The notes: generated by a model from the letters alone, not told the origin. Shown: positions 8,983 to 17,280, counted from the first letter of the stretch. The stretch is DNA of 64,000 nt from JALYNX01 sp963780755 (GCA_963780755.1 CAWACX010000001.1:682001-746000), one strand, 5' to 3'. Translations and numbers: made by a program.

Positions 8983-10244
8983 TCGGTCCATCCTCAAAGA
9001 CGATGCGCCCCTCGAGCAAGGTCATGAGCACCCTGCCCTCCATCTTCATCCCCCGGAAAGGGCTGTTCGCCGATTTGGAGCGGAAGACATCGGGGACCCA
9101 GGCCCGATCCGGGTCGAAGACGACGAGGTTGGCCCGGGATCCGGGCTCCACGTGGTTGCCGTGATGCTCCAGCCCGGCGATCGAGGCGGGGGTGATGCTG
9201 AGGCGTTGGAAGAAGGCGGCGACATCGCCATCGAGAGCTCGCCAGGTGGCGGCGGCCGCGGTCTCCAGCCCGATCACACCCCGCGCTGCCTCCTCGAACG
9301 GGAGGTCTTTGTCTCCAGGTGCGTGCGGTGCGTGATCCGTGGCCACCACGTCGACCGTACCGTCGACCAGCCCGGCGACCAACACGGCCCGGTCCGCCGC
9401 GGTCCGCAACGGCGGGTACATCTTCAAGTTGGGGTCCAACTCCTCGAGCGCCGACTCGTCGAGCAAGAGATGGTGCGGTGTGACCTCGCATGTGACATCC
9501 AGGCCCGACTGCTTGGCCGCTCGCACCAACTCCACCGAACGCGCCGTGGAGAGGTGTTGCAGGTGGAGGCGGGCCCCGGTGTCGGCGGCCAGGGCCAGGT
9601 CTCTCGACACGACGATCTCCTCGGCCACGGCGGGCAGCCCTCCAACTCCGTGAGCTGCAGAAACGGCGCCCTCGTTGAGGTGGCCTCCGGCGGCGATCGC
9701 GGCTTCCTCGGGGTGATCCCCGATGATGGCGTCTGGGAAGTCGGAGAGGTAGGCCATGATCCGGCGCATCAGCCCGGCATCGGCCACCGAGTCCCCGTCA
9801 TCGGTGAAGAACCTCACACCCGCGCCATACATCCCATCCAAGTCGGCCATCTCCAGGCCCCGCCGCTCCTTGGACAGTGACCCGGCTACCACGACCTCGA
9901 CCAACCCGACTTCCGACGCTCGATCGCGGATCCGGGCAACCGCCTTGGCGTCATCGGTAGGCGGGTCGGTATTGGGCATGGCCATGATGGCCGTGAATCC
10001 GCCTGCCGCCGCTGCTGCCGACCCGCTGGCAATGTCCTCCTTCCAGGTCTGGCCGGGCTCACGGAGGTGCGCGTGAAGGTCCACCAGGCCCGGGCCAAGA
10101 ATCGCCCCCGGTGCCTCGATGACCCTCGCGCCCGGTGGGGGGCTCGAGCTCGCCAACCGCAGTCACTACCCCGTGCTCCACCAGGACCGATGCCGGAGCC
10201 AGCCCGGAGGCCCGAAGCACCCGAAGGTCTTTGAAGAAGATCAT
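8975..10244 (-). CDS. pyrC: Dihydroorotase, frameshifted in a six-C run (probable sequence error)
   Basis: Zinc-dependent ring closure of N-carbamoyl-aspartate. The N-terminus MIFFKDLRVLRASGLAPASV (ATG 10244) and the catalytic part are in different frames. The join lies at about 10136-10141, where the coding strand has GAG followed by six C; removing one C gives ELEPPPGARVIEAPG and restores about 422 aa, the normal length. The rest is intact: metal-binding DLHAHLREPG, PNTDPPTD, CEVTPHHLLLDE and ATDHAPH. The ATG overlaps the pyrB stop (ATGA). Dihydroorotase is normally essential in such an operon, so a base-calling error is more likely than loss of function. If translated as given, only the C-terminal 390-codon frame would be made. 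Confidence 0.9.
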
Positions 10245-11146
10245 CCCGAGGCCAAACAGTCTTCGAGGACGGCCATTCGGACCGGCACGCCGTTGCGCAC
10301 CTGCTCGAGTATCAGCGAACGCGGCGAGTCGGCCGCCTCATCACACACCTCGACGCCACGGTTGATCGGGCCCGGGTGCATGATCACCGCATCGGGAGCC
10401 AGCTCTCCCAGCCGGCCCCGGGTGAGCCCGTATCGGGCGGTGTATCCCGCCAGGCCAGGCAACCCGTCGCTTGCGCCCCGCTCCATCTGCATCCGGAGCA
10501 GGTAGACGACGTCGAAGCCGGCGAGCGTCGCGTCCAGGTCGTTTGCCATGGAGACACCCCAGGGATTCGCCACCGGAAGCAGAGGGCTTGGTCCCACGAG
10601 TGTCAGGTCCACACCGAGTGTGGGCATCGCCCAAAGCAGGCTTCGAGCGACTCGGCTGTTCCTGACGTCGCCCACGATCCCCATTCGCAGCCCGCGGAGG
10701 CTCCCGAAGTGGCGCCGCAGGGTGAGGGCGTCCGCCAGGGCCTGGGTGGGGTGCTCACCCTTGCCATCCCCGGCGTTGATCACAGGGGCGCCGGTCCACG
10801 CGGCCACCAGCTCGGGGGCTCCTCGTGAGCCGTGACGCACGACCAGGACATCGGACCCCATGGCGACGAGGGTCAGCATCGTGTCCCGGAGTGACTCGCC
10901 CTTACTGATCGACGAGGACTCCGGGGTGAAGGTCATCACCCTGGCCCCGAGATTGCCGGCCGCCATCTCGAAGGAGAGCCGGGTCCGTGTCGAAGGCTCG
11001 TAGAAGACGGTCGTTACCGTGGTCCCGACCAGCTCGGAGCCGGTGTGTTCCCTGGACTCGAGCCGCTTCTTGTGGAGATCGGCGCGATCGAGGAGGTCGA
11101 CGAGCGCACCTTCATCCATGCCGCGGAGGGAGGTCAGGCTCCTCAT
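10241..11146 (-). CDS. pyrB: Aspartate carbamoyltransferase catalytic chain
   Basis: Condenses carbamoyl phosphate and aspartate, the committed step of pyrimidine synthesis. 301 aa with the carbamoyl-phosphate motif FYEPSTRTRLSFE at about residues 48-60, KGESLRDT, the HPTQALADALT loop and the aspartate-binding HPGPINRGVE. No pyrI regulatory subunit is present, so control is probably by PyrR. ATG at 11146 overlaps the pyrR stop by 4 bp and the 3' end overlaps pyrC by 4 bp. Confidence 0.97.
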   Translation of the reverse strand: MRSLTSLRGMDEGALVDLLDRADLHKKRLESREHTGSELVGTTVTTVFYEPSTRTRLSFEMAAGNLGARVMTFTPESSSISKGESLRDTMLTLVAMGSDVLVVRHGSRGAPELVAAWTGAPVINAGDGKGEHPTQALADALTLRRHFGSLRGLRMGIVGDVRNSRVARSLLWAMPTLGVDLTLVGPSPLLPVANPWGVSMANDLDATLAGFDVVYLLRMQMERGASDGLPGLAGYTARYGLTRGRLGELAPDAVIMHPGPINRGVEVCDEAADSPRSLILEQVRNGVPVRMAVLEDCLASG

Positions 11147-11664
11147 GCCACGGCCACCGCGTCGATCCAGACTCCTTGCTCCCCGTCCAACTCGGCAAGG
11201 CGGACCCGAACCTTCTCGTCATGGCTCGTCGGGAGGTTCTTCCCCACGTAGTCGGCGCGGATGGGCAGCTGGCGATGGCCCCGGTCGATGAGCACCGCGA
11301 GCTCGGTCCGGGTGGCCCGCCCCACGTCAGAGAGGGCATCCAGGGCTGCTCGAACCGTTCGACCGGTGTAGAGCACATCGTCGACGACGATCACGCTGCG
11401 GCCGGTGATCGACAACGGGATCTTCGTCGCTCTCGGCTCTCGAGCCTCACGGGTGCCCAGGTCGTCGCGATAGCGCTCGATGTCGAGCTCGCCGACCGGT
11501 ACCTCAGTGCCTTCGAACGTGGCTATCGCGCCAGCCAGCCGCCGGGCCAGGACCACACCCCTGGTGTGGATCCCGACGATCATGATCTGGTCGGCCCCGC
11601 GATGACGCTCGAGGATCTCGTGAGCCATCCGCCGCAGCGCCCGGTCGATGTCATCTCGACCCAT
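11143..11664 (-). CDS. pyrR: PyrR, pyrimidine operon regulator / uracil phosphoribosyltransferase
   Basis: UMP/UTP-responsive RNA-binding regulator of pyr mRNA that also has uracil phosphoribosyltransferase activity. It carries the PRPP loop VIVVDDVLYTGRTVRAALDA and the PyrR signature DRGHRQLPIRADYVGKN. Three clustered in-frame starts are possible: ATG 11676, GTG 11667, ATG 11664. I chose 11664 (MGRDDIDRALRRMAHEI, 173 aa) because it overlaps the stop of an upstream mini-ORF as TGATG, and the only strong SD lies before that mini-ORF. First gene of the pyr operon; it follows a PyrR-type RNA hairpin, so autoregulation is expected. Confidence 0.95.
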   Translation of the reverse strand: MGRDDIDRALRRMAHEILERHRGADQIMIVGIHTRGVVLARRLAGAIATFEGTEVPVGELDIERYRDDLGTREAREPRATKIPLSITGRSVIVVDDVLYTGRTVRAALDALSDVGRATRTELAVLIDRGHRQLPIRADYVGKNLPTSHDEKVRVRLAELDGEQGVWIDAVAVA

Positions 11665-11711
11665 CACCTGGGGCATCGGCGTGCTTTCGCCGAGACGCGG
11701 ATGCGACTCAC
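11664..11711 (-). CDS. 15-codon pyr leader mini-ORF coupled to pyrR
   Basis: GTG at 11711 begins a 15-codon frame, VSRIRVSAKARRCPR, whose TGA overlaps a pyrR start codon as TGATG. Its SD, GGAAGGAG (11725-11718), is the best ribosome-binding site near pyrR and lies 6 nt before the GTG. The pyrR start codons have no comparable SD. The mini-ORF is therefore likely translated to deliver ribosomes to pyrR, and the SD is inside the predicted PyrR-binding stem. The peptide itself may have no function. Inference from spacing and overlap only. Confidence 0.55.
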   Translation of the reverse strand: MSRIRVSAKARRCPR

Positions 11712-11717
11712 TCTGTG

Positions 11718-11752
11718 CTCCTTCCCGGTCTCACGGGACCGTTCCTTAAAGG
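11718..11752 (-). promoter_or_regulatory. PyrR-binding RNA hairpin overlapping the leader Shine-Dalgarno
   Basis: Read on the minus strand: lower stem CCUUU (11752-11748) pairs with GAAGG (11724-11720); purine-rich internal bulge AAGGAA (11747-11742); upper stem CGGUC/GACCG (11741-11737 with 11730-11726); hexaloop CCGUGA (11736-11731). The loop fits the CNGNGA consensus described for Bacillus PyrR-binding loops, and the bulge-stem-loop order matches. The 3' strand of the lower stem is part of the SD GGAAGGAG, so PyrR-UMP binding would hide the ribosome site. No attenuator follows, so translational repression is the likely mode, as reported for mycobacterial pyr. Confidence 0.8.
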
Positions 11753-11792
11753 CGCTGTGAGCCTACCGGCCGGTGTGCGCCCCGGGCAACCC

Positions 11793-12344
11793 TCAGGGCC
11801 GGGCCGCTCGGGCGAGCGAGGCGAGCACACCGTTGACAAAAGACCCGGAGCGCTCGGTCGAGTAGGTCCGGGCAAGCCGCACCGCCTCGGAGACGATGAC
11901 TCCGGTCGGCACGTTGGGCTCGTGCCTCAACTCGAAAAGCCCCAGCCTGAGAATCGAGCGGTCAACGACCGGCATACGGGCCACGCTCCAGTGGTCCGAT
12001 GCCGATTCGATCTCATGGTCGAGTGCTTCGCGGTTCTCCTGAACCCCGACGACCAGCCGTGCGGCCCGACCGGTCAACTCCTCGCCGCCCTGCTCACCAC
12101 GGGTGTCGAGCTCGTAGAGGGTCTCGAGAGCGAGATCTCTGGGCTCGACGACGACTTCAGTCCCGAGGGCCCTGGCCACCGCCACGGCGAGGTCGGGCCC
12201 CAGCATCTCCTCGGGCGACGAGCCCTCCGAGCGAGCTTCGAGCACCGCCTGCACTTCCACGATGGGGCGGCCAATCGCTTCGGCGAGCCCGGAAGTGGTG
12301 ACCCGGGCCGGAATCGTCGTCGCCCGGGCCTTTTCTCCGCTCAT
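11793..12344 (-). CDS. nusB: NusB antitermination factor with an extra N-terminal IF2_N-like domain
   Basis: NusB forms a complex with NusE on boxA RNA for rRNA antitermination. The 183-aa protein is longer than the usual 130-155. The NusB fold starts near residue 69 (RDLALETLYELD) and ends with VDRSILRLGLFEL, TGVIVSEAVRLARTYS and FVNGVLASLAR. Residues about 14-66 resemble the small IF2_N domain of translation factor IF-2: TSGLAEAIGRPIVEVQAVLE, then LAVAVARALGTEVVVEP. The ATG at 12344 overlaps the efp stop (ATGA), so the extension is translated from a normal coupled start and is not an artefact. Confidence 0.9.
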   Translation of the reverse strand: MSGEKARATTIPARVTTSGLAEAIGRPIVEVQAVLEARSEGSSPEEMLGPDLAVAVARALGTEVVVEPRDLALETLYELDTRGEQGGEELTGRAARLVVGVQENREALDHEIESASDHWSVARMPVVDRSILRLGLFELRHEPNVPTGVIVSEAVRLARTYSTERSGSFVNGVLASLARAARP

Positions 12345-12898
12345 ACCCGGGTCAGATACTCCCCGGATCGGGTGTCGACCTTGACCCGGTCTCCCTGCTC
12401 GACAAAGAGGGGTACCTGGATCTGGATCCCGGTCTCCAGGGTGACCGGCTTGGTGGCGCCGGTCCGGGTGTCACCCCTGACCCCGGGCTCGGCATAGGTG
12501 ACCTCGAGTTCGACCGCGGACGGAAGCTCGACACCGATCGGGTTGCCCCGGTAGAGGGTCAGGCTCACGGTCATCCCGTCAACGAGATAGCCGCTGGCGT
12601 CGCCCACGTCCTGTCTGTTCAGGGCGATCTGGCCGAAGTCTTCGAGATTCATGAAGTGATATCCGAGGTCGTCCTCGTAGAGGTACTGATGGTCACGACG
12701 CTCGATGATCGCCTGGTCGACGTTTTCGTCGGCACGGAAGGTGCGGTCGAGGACCTGGCCGGTCTCCAGATTCTTGAGCTTCATCCGCACGAAAGCCTTG
12801 CCTTTGCCCGGCTTGACGTGCTGGTACTCGACGATGGTGAACAGCCCATCACCGAGTTGCAGCGCCATCCCGGGGCGAACGTCGTTTGTGCTGATCAT
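12341..12898 (-). CDS. efp: Elongation factor P
   Basis: Rescues ribosomes stalled at polyproline. 185 aa, three beta-barrel domains. The loop entering the peptidyl-transferase centre reads HVKPGKGKAF, with the tip lysine at K32. The C-terminal domain ends TLETGIQIQVPLFVEQGDRVKVDTRSGEYLTRV, the family signature (written here as the GIQIQVPLFVEQGD core). The gene sits between aroB and nusB, the usual actinobacterial order, and overlaps nusB by 4 bp. Confidence 0.97.
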   Translation of the reverse strand: MISTNDVRPGMALQLGDGLFTIVEYQHVKPGKGKAFVRMKLKNLETGQVLDRTFRADENVDQAIIERRDHQYLYEDDLGYHFMNLEDFGQIALNRQDVGDASGYLVDGMTVSLTLYRGNPIGVELPSAVELEVTYAEPGVRGDTRTGATKPVTLETGIQIQVPLFVEQGDRVKVDTRSGEYLTRV

Positions 12899-12941
12899 GG
12901 CTGGTCCTGTCGAGCCGGATGAGGCGGGGACGGTACCCGGA

Positions 12942-13967
12942 TCACAGGCCTACGGCAGCGAGGCCGAGGTCGATGTCGTCCCCGTTCACGTGCCTCACCA
13001 CCGCCTGGCCGATCTCCATCAGCAACACCATCCGGATCCCCTGATCGTCCCGCTTCTTGTCATGTCGGAGCAGATCGATGACCCGAGTCCGGTCCAGGCC
13101 GTCGACTTCTACCGGCATTCCGAGCCCCTCGATGGACTCCGTGACCCGACGCGATTCCATGAAGCCGAGACGGGACTCCGAAACCCGAGCCGCGGCGACC
13201 AACCCGATCCCGACGCTCTCACCGTGGGACAACGGCGAAGCGAACTCGATGGCATGCCCGATGGTGTGGCCCAGGTTGAGCAGGGCGCGCACACCCGTCT
13301 CCCGCTCGTCCTCGGCGACGATTCGGGCTTTGACCTCCACGGCTCGCTTCACGACGTCTTCGAGATCTGCGTCGGTGCCGGCATCCTCGATGAGGCCGAA
13401 CAGGCCGGGGTCACCGATGAGGCCCGCCTTCAGCGCCTCCACCAGCCCCTCGCGGAGGAGGGCCGCAGGAAGGGCCCTCAGCATGCCCACGTCGACCACC
13501 ACCCGGCTCGGGTGCCAGAAGAGGCCGACGAGGTTCTTCCCGGCCAGGTTGACTCCCGACTTGCCGCCAATCGAGGCGTCGATCGCCCCGAGAAGCGTGG
13601 TCGGGACATGGACCACCTCGACACCGCGAAGCCAGGTGCCGGCCACGAACCCAGCGAGGTCGGTCACGGAGCCGCCACCTATACCCAGGACCGTGTCATG
13701 ACGGCCGAGGCCGAGCCGGGCCAGTGTCTCGTAGACCGTCTTGGCGACTTCGAGTGTCTTCGCCTCTTCACGGTCGGGGAGGCCGACGACCTCGATGGTC
13801 AGGCCTTCCTCCTTGAGTTGCTGGGCGATGTCAAGGGCCTGCTTGGTAGCGCCAGGCTGGGTGAGCACGGCAACTCGCTGCCGATCGCTTCGAACCGGGA
13901 GAAGGCTCGGCGGCAGTCCGTCGCCAATGATCACTTCGGTCTTGCCGGCGACGGTCAGAGTTGCCAC
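12942..13967 (-). CDS. aroB: 3-Dehydroquinate synthase
   Basis: Converts DAHP to 3-dehydroquinate using NAD and Zn/Co. 341 aa with the NAD loop LGIGGGSVTDLAGFVAGTW and PTTLLGAIDASIGGKSGVN. The zinc ligands are the Glu in REGLVEALK, the His in GHTIGHAIE and the His in SHGESV. GTG start at 13967. It follows aroC without the intervening shikimate kinase gene (aroK) found in many actinobacteria. A 23-codon frame bridges aroC and this start. Confidence 0.96.
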   Translation of the reverse strand: MATLTVAGKTEVIIGDGLPPSLLPVRSDRQRVAVLTQPGATKQALDIAQQLKEEGLTIEVVGLPDREEAKTLEVAKTVYETLARLGLGRHDTVLGIGGGSVTDLAGFVAGTWLRGVEVVHVPTTLLGAIDASIGGKSGVNLAGKNLVGLFWHPSRVVVDVGMLRALPAALLREGLVEALKAGLIGDPGLFGLIEDAGTDADLEDVVKRAVEVKARIVAEDERETGVRALLNLGHTIGHAIEFASPLSHGESVGIGLVAAARVSESRLGFMESRRVTESIEGLGMPVEVDGLDRTRVIDLLRHDKKRDDQGIRMVLLMEIGQAVVRHVNGDDIDLGLAAVGL

Positions 13968-14026
13968 AGCGCCTCGGTCTCCCGCGCGTCATCGACCGAG
14001 CCGACCGAGGTGAGCATCATGCTCAT
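13955..14026 (-). CDS. Possible 23-aa bridging mini-ORF between aroC and aroB
   Basis: ATG at 14026 overlaps the aroC TGA as ATGA and reads MSMMLTSVGSVDDARETEAL then WQL, stopping at 13955, 13 bp inside aroB. This geometry would hand ribosomes from aroC to aroB across the 55-bp gap. No family is recognised. Whether the peptide matters, or only the coupling, cannot be told from sequence; it may also be chance. Confidence 0.3.
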   Translation of the reverse strand: MSMMLTSVGSVDDARETEALWQL

Positions 14027-15180
14027 CGCTGGAGACGTTCGGCGAGAGTCACCCTGTAGGTCGCAACGGCGGCGGCGAACTCGTCCACGGTGTCGCCCCC
14101 GAACTTTCGCTGGAACTCGGCGCCCAGGGTCAGGGCGACCATTTGCTCGCCAACGACACCGGCAGCGGGCACCGCGCAGACGTCGGAGCGTTCCCGGACC
14201 GCCTCCGCGGGCTCACCGGTGCTCATGTCGACCGTCCGCAGCGGGCGCATCAGCGTCGAGATCGGCTTCATCGCCGCTCTCGCCCTGATCACCTCTCCGT
14301 TGCTGATCCCACCCTCGATGCCACCGGCCCGGTTGGTCGGCCGCACCACCGACGAGCCTTCGGCCACGATCTCGTCATGGGACTTCGAGCCGGGGAGATG
14401 GGCGACCTCGAATCCGTCGCCGATCTCGACGCCCTTGATTGCAGGGATGGACATCAGCCCCGCGGCCAGCATCCCGTCGAGCCGACGGTCGTAGTGGACG
14501 TGGGAGCCGATCCCGGCGGGCACTCCATATGCCAGGACTTCGAACACCCCGCCCAACGTATCGCGCTGCTCCTTGGCGTCTTCTATCAATTCGATCATCG
14601 CAGCCGTCGACTCCTCGTCGAAGCAGCGCACCGGGCTGGCATCGATGGCATCGAGGTCCGCCGGAGATGGCGTCGGCCCCTGACTCTCCGCCTGGCCTAT
14701 GGCGACCACGTGGCTGATCACCTCCACGTCTACTGTCCTCAGCAGGGTCTTGGCGAGGTGCCCGGCCACGGTGCGCGCTGCGGTCTCCCTGGCCGACGCC
14801 CGCTCCAGGATGTCCCGCCCGTCGTCGGTGCCGTACTTGAGCATGCCGGCCAGGTCGGCATGGCCCGGGCGCGGTCGGGTAACGGCCTTTCGGGTCGGCG
14901 CGGGCTCGGGGCTCATCTCCTCCGCCCATCGCGGCCACTCGGTGTTCCGGACCACCACGGCGACCGGCGATCCCAGCGTGGTCCCGTGCCGCACGCCACC
15001 CAGGATCTCCAGCCCGTCCTTCTCGATCGCCATTCGGTTCCCCCTCCCGAACCCGAGCCGTCGCCGGGCGAGCTCGGTGGCGATCCCCTCGATCGAGACT
15101 TCGAGGCCGCGGGGTAACCCCTCGACGATGGTCACCAGGCCGGGCCCGTGGGATTCGCCTGCGGTCATGAAGCGGAGCAT
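14023..15180 (-). CDS. aroC: Chorismate synthase
   Basis: Last step of the shikimate pathway, using reduced FMN. 385 aa. Signatures GESHGPGLVTIVEGLP near the start, RPRPGHADLAGMLKYG, ERASARETAARTVAG and the C-terminal RPTNRAGGIEGGISNG. Catalytic histidines are in GESHG and PGHAD. Arginine-rich FMN loops are intact. It lies downstream of the prepilin peptidase and upstream of aroB, as in the M. tuberculosis aro block. Confidence 0.97.
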   Translation of the reverse strand: MLRFMTAGESHGPGLVTIVEGLPRGLEVSIEGIATELARRRLGFGRGNRMAIEKDGLEILGGVRHGTTLGSPVAVVVRNTEWPRWAEEMSPEPAPTRKAVTRPRPGHADLAGMLKYGTDDGRDILERASARETAARTVAGHLAKTLLRTVDVEVISHVVAIGQAESQGPTPSPADLDAIDASPVRCFDEESTAAMIELIEDAKEQRDTLGGVFEVLAYGVPAGIGSHVHYDRRLDGMLAAGLMSIPAIKGVEIGDGFEVAHLPGSKSHDEIVAEGSSVVRPTNRAGGIEGGISNGEVIRARAAMKPISTLMRPLRTVDMSTGEPAEAVRERSDVCAVPAAGVVGEQMVALTLGAEFQRKFGGDTVDEFAAAVATYRVTLAERLQR

Positions 15181-15189
15181 TGGGAAATG

Positions 15190-15971
15190 CTACGTCGGCA
15201 GCGGGAAAGCTCCGAGCCCGGCGAGGGTCAGAGATATCCACGCGCCCAGGATCATGGCCGGCCCGTACGGGAGCTCGGTCTGCATGACCTCTTTCATGGT
15301 CGACTCATCACCCTCTGCTCTGCGCCGCGCCCTCGACTTGGCCACGAGGCCGAACCCGAGAACTCCGAAGGAAAGCAAGGCCCCGATCAAGGCAGTGATC
15401 ATCACCCCCCAACCCAGGGTTCCCCATGAGATGTAAGCGGTGAACAACCCGAGTTGTGCCGAGAGCTTGACGTCTCCATAGCCAAAGCCCCTCCCCCCGG
15501 CCAGGAAGAACACCAGATTGCTGCCTGCGAAATAGGCCAGCGCGCCGAGCATCCCCCGACCCATTTGCGGCAAGGCGCCATCGGCCACCGAGGCCAGTGC
15601 TAGCGCCACGGTGAGGGCCGCGGTCCCTCGAAGGTTGAGGCGATCGACGATCCGAAAGTCGTCGAGATCGGTGATCCCGAGGGCAAGAGTCAGGGTGATA
15701 AAGCCCAGATAGGGGATCAGGGCCCAGTTGGCGCCGATCAGGGTGGCGAATGAGACCCCCATCAGGGCGCCGATCAGCGCGAACAACCACTCACGGCCAA
15801 CTCGTTGTGAGCAATTGGGGCATTGAGTAGCCAGCAACCGCGACCATGCCCACAGTTGCGACAGGTGCCGGCCAGTGGGCGCAGCGGCAGTTCTCGCAGT
15901 GTCTGGATGGCGAGATCATGGGCGACGAGCGCCCCCAGAAAGCCAAGAGCTCCGGCGACGACTTTGATCAC
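15190..15971 (-). CDS. Type IV prepilin peptidase (A24), frameshifted near 15845
   Basis: Membrane aspartic protease that cleaves type IV prepilin or pseudopilin leaders. The catalytic GxGD motif is GFGYGDVKLS and the first aspartate is in ITDLDD; at least six hydrophobic segments follow. The N-terminal helix and first zinc pair (GTCRNCGHG, from ATG 15971) are in one frame; the second pair (ATQCPNCSQRVGREW) and the rest are in another. Adding one base near 15842-15848 joins them into about 260 aa with both CxxC pairs correctly spaced. As given, only a 215-aa form lacking the first helix could be made, from TTG 15837. Only one pilin-related gene is visible here. Confidence 0.8.
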
Positions 15972-16014
15972 CGCCGGAGCAAGTTAGCGTCGAGGCCCGC
16001 CGAAGCGGGTCCTC

Positions 16015-17247
16015 TCAATTGTCTTCGGTGACTTCCTTGAGCACCGAGCCGAGGCGACGCCGACGGAGCAGGCCGTGGCCTTCCTCCTCGGGCTGGCCGT
16101 TCGACTCGAGCTGGGAGAAGACTTTCTCCAGGAACGCTTCGGTGTCCTCTTCGACCGCACCGAGGTCCGCAGGCGACTCGTAAGTGGCCTCCGGCGCTGC
16201 CTCTTCGGCTGCCTCCGGTGTGGGGTCGGCGAACGCATTGGACTGATATCCGAGCTCCAGGCCAGTTCCGCCGTCTTCGGTGGACTCGACCTTGGCTGCG
16301 AACTGTCCAAAGCGGCTGTCGCGGGTTGAAGGCTCGGGCTGGGCCTCGGCATCCGCATCGGCGGCGGGGGCATCCTCGGTCTCCTCTGACTCAGGCTCGA
16401 CCCACCAGGACCCGTCGTTGGCCTGTTCCTCGGCCACGGTCACCTCGAGTTCGGGAACTTCCGAGCTGGCGGCCTCTTCTGCAGGAGCTGCCTCGTCAGA
16501 TGCCGACTCGTCGATGGCCTCGGTGATCGGTGCCACCCACGGCTCCTCGGCCGGCTCTTCGGCCAGCTCTTCGGCGATGCTCTCGGCGAACACCAGGAGC
16601 TGCTGCTCGGACAAACCGGCGGCGACCCGCGCCGTCCAGAAATCGGTCGTTCCCAGGCGCTCGGCGATCAAGCGCACGGAAGCACCCGATCCCATCTCAC
16701 AGAGCAGGCGCCATGCGTCGCGGCCGATCTTGACCGAGTCCTGCTCTCCGAGGTCGCGGTTCATCCGGATGACCGCGTCGAGGTCGGAAATCACCTTGTT
16801 CACATCGGACCACTCGTGGGCCCGGCGGCGTGACTCTTCGAGGACCGCCTCGAGCTCGAAAGCCCTGGGGCTCGAATACGGCGACGTGGCGGACTCGGTG
16901 ACCTCGAAGGACGAGCCGTTGCGACTCATCTGATAGAGGCTCTCGACCGTCATCTCGCGGAGCAAGTCGACGATGGGAGCTTCCTTCTCGGCCAGCGGTG
17001 CCAGCGTGGTGGAACCGGAATCGATCGATGCCAGGGCCGCGTCATCGACGTAGCCCGAGTTCACCAGATGACGACGCAGTTCCTTGTCGTCACAGGTGGT
17101 CGCCAGGCTCACACCCTTCTTGTTGATGAAGATGCGGCCTCTGATGTCCTGACCCCAGACATCGACCGAGCCCTGCTGGTCGGAACGGGTCAGTAGCCGC
17201 AACACCTCGTCGAGAGGCACGAATCCGAGGTTTCCTGAAAGCGCCAC
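16015..17247 (-). CDS. DUF4388-domain protein with long acidic tail
   Basis: 410 aa. Residues 1-60, MALSGNLGFVPLDEVLRLLT followed by GSVDVWGQDIRGRIFINKKG, match the DUF4388 (PatA N-terminus-like) domain found in gliding and twitching regulators. The middle (about 125-230) looks like a predicted helical winged-helix region. From about 235 the protein is very rich in Glu and Ala and probably disordered, ending with a basic patch LLRRRRLGSV. SD AAGGAG precedes the GTG start. The neighbouring prepilin peptidase suggests a surface-motility or pilus link, but that is inference. No catalytic motif is seen. Confidence 0.75.
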   Translation of the reverse strand: MALSGNLGFVPLDEVLRLLTRSDQQGSVDVWGQDIRGRIFINKKGVSLATTCDDKELRRHLVNSGYVDDAALASIDSGSTTLAPLAEKEAPIVDLLREMTVESLYQMSRNGSSFEVTESATSPYSSPRAFELEAVLEESRRRAHEWSDVNKVISDLDAVIRMNRDLGEQDSVKIGRDAWRLLCEMGSGASVRLIAERLGTTDFWTARVAAGLSEQQLLVFAESIAEELAEEPAEEPWVAPITEAIDESASDEAAPAEEAASSEVPELEVTVAEEQANDGSWWVEPESEETEDAPAADADAEAQPEPSTRDSRFGQFAAKVESTEDGGTGLELGYQSNAFADPTPEAAEEAAPEATYESPADLGAVEEDTEAFLEKVFSQLESNGQPEEEGHGLLRRRRLGSVLKEVTEDN

Positions 17248-17264
17248 TTTTTTAACTCCTTGCG

Positions 17265-17280
17265 TGACAAATCCTTGTCA
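17265..17280. promoter_or_regulatory. Perfect inverted repeat TGACAA-N4-TTGTCA
   Basis: Six-base perfect inverted repeat with a 4-base spacer, between aroE and the DUF4388 gene and 5 bp upstream of that gene's SD. It could be a repressor site or a small hairpin influencing translation. The overlapping TTGACA does not have a usable -10 at the right distance. Confidence 0.35.
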
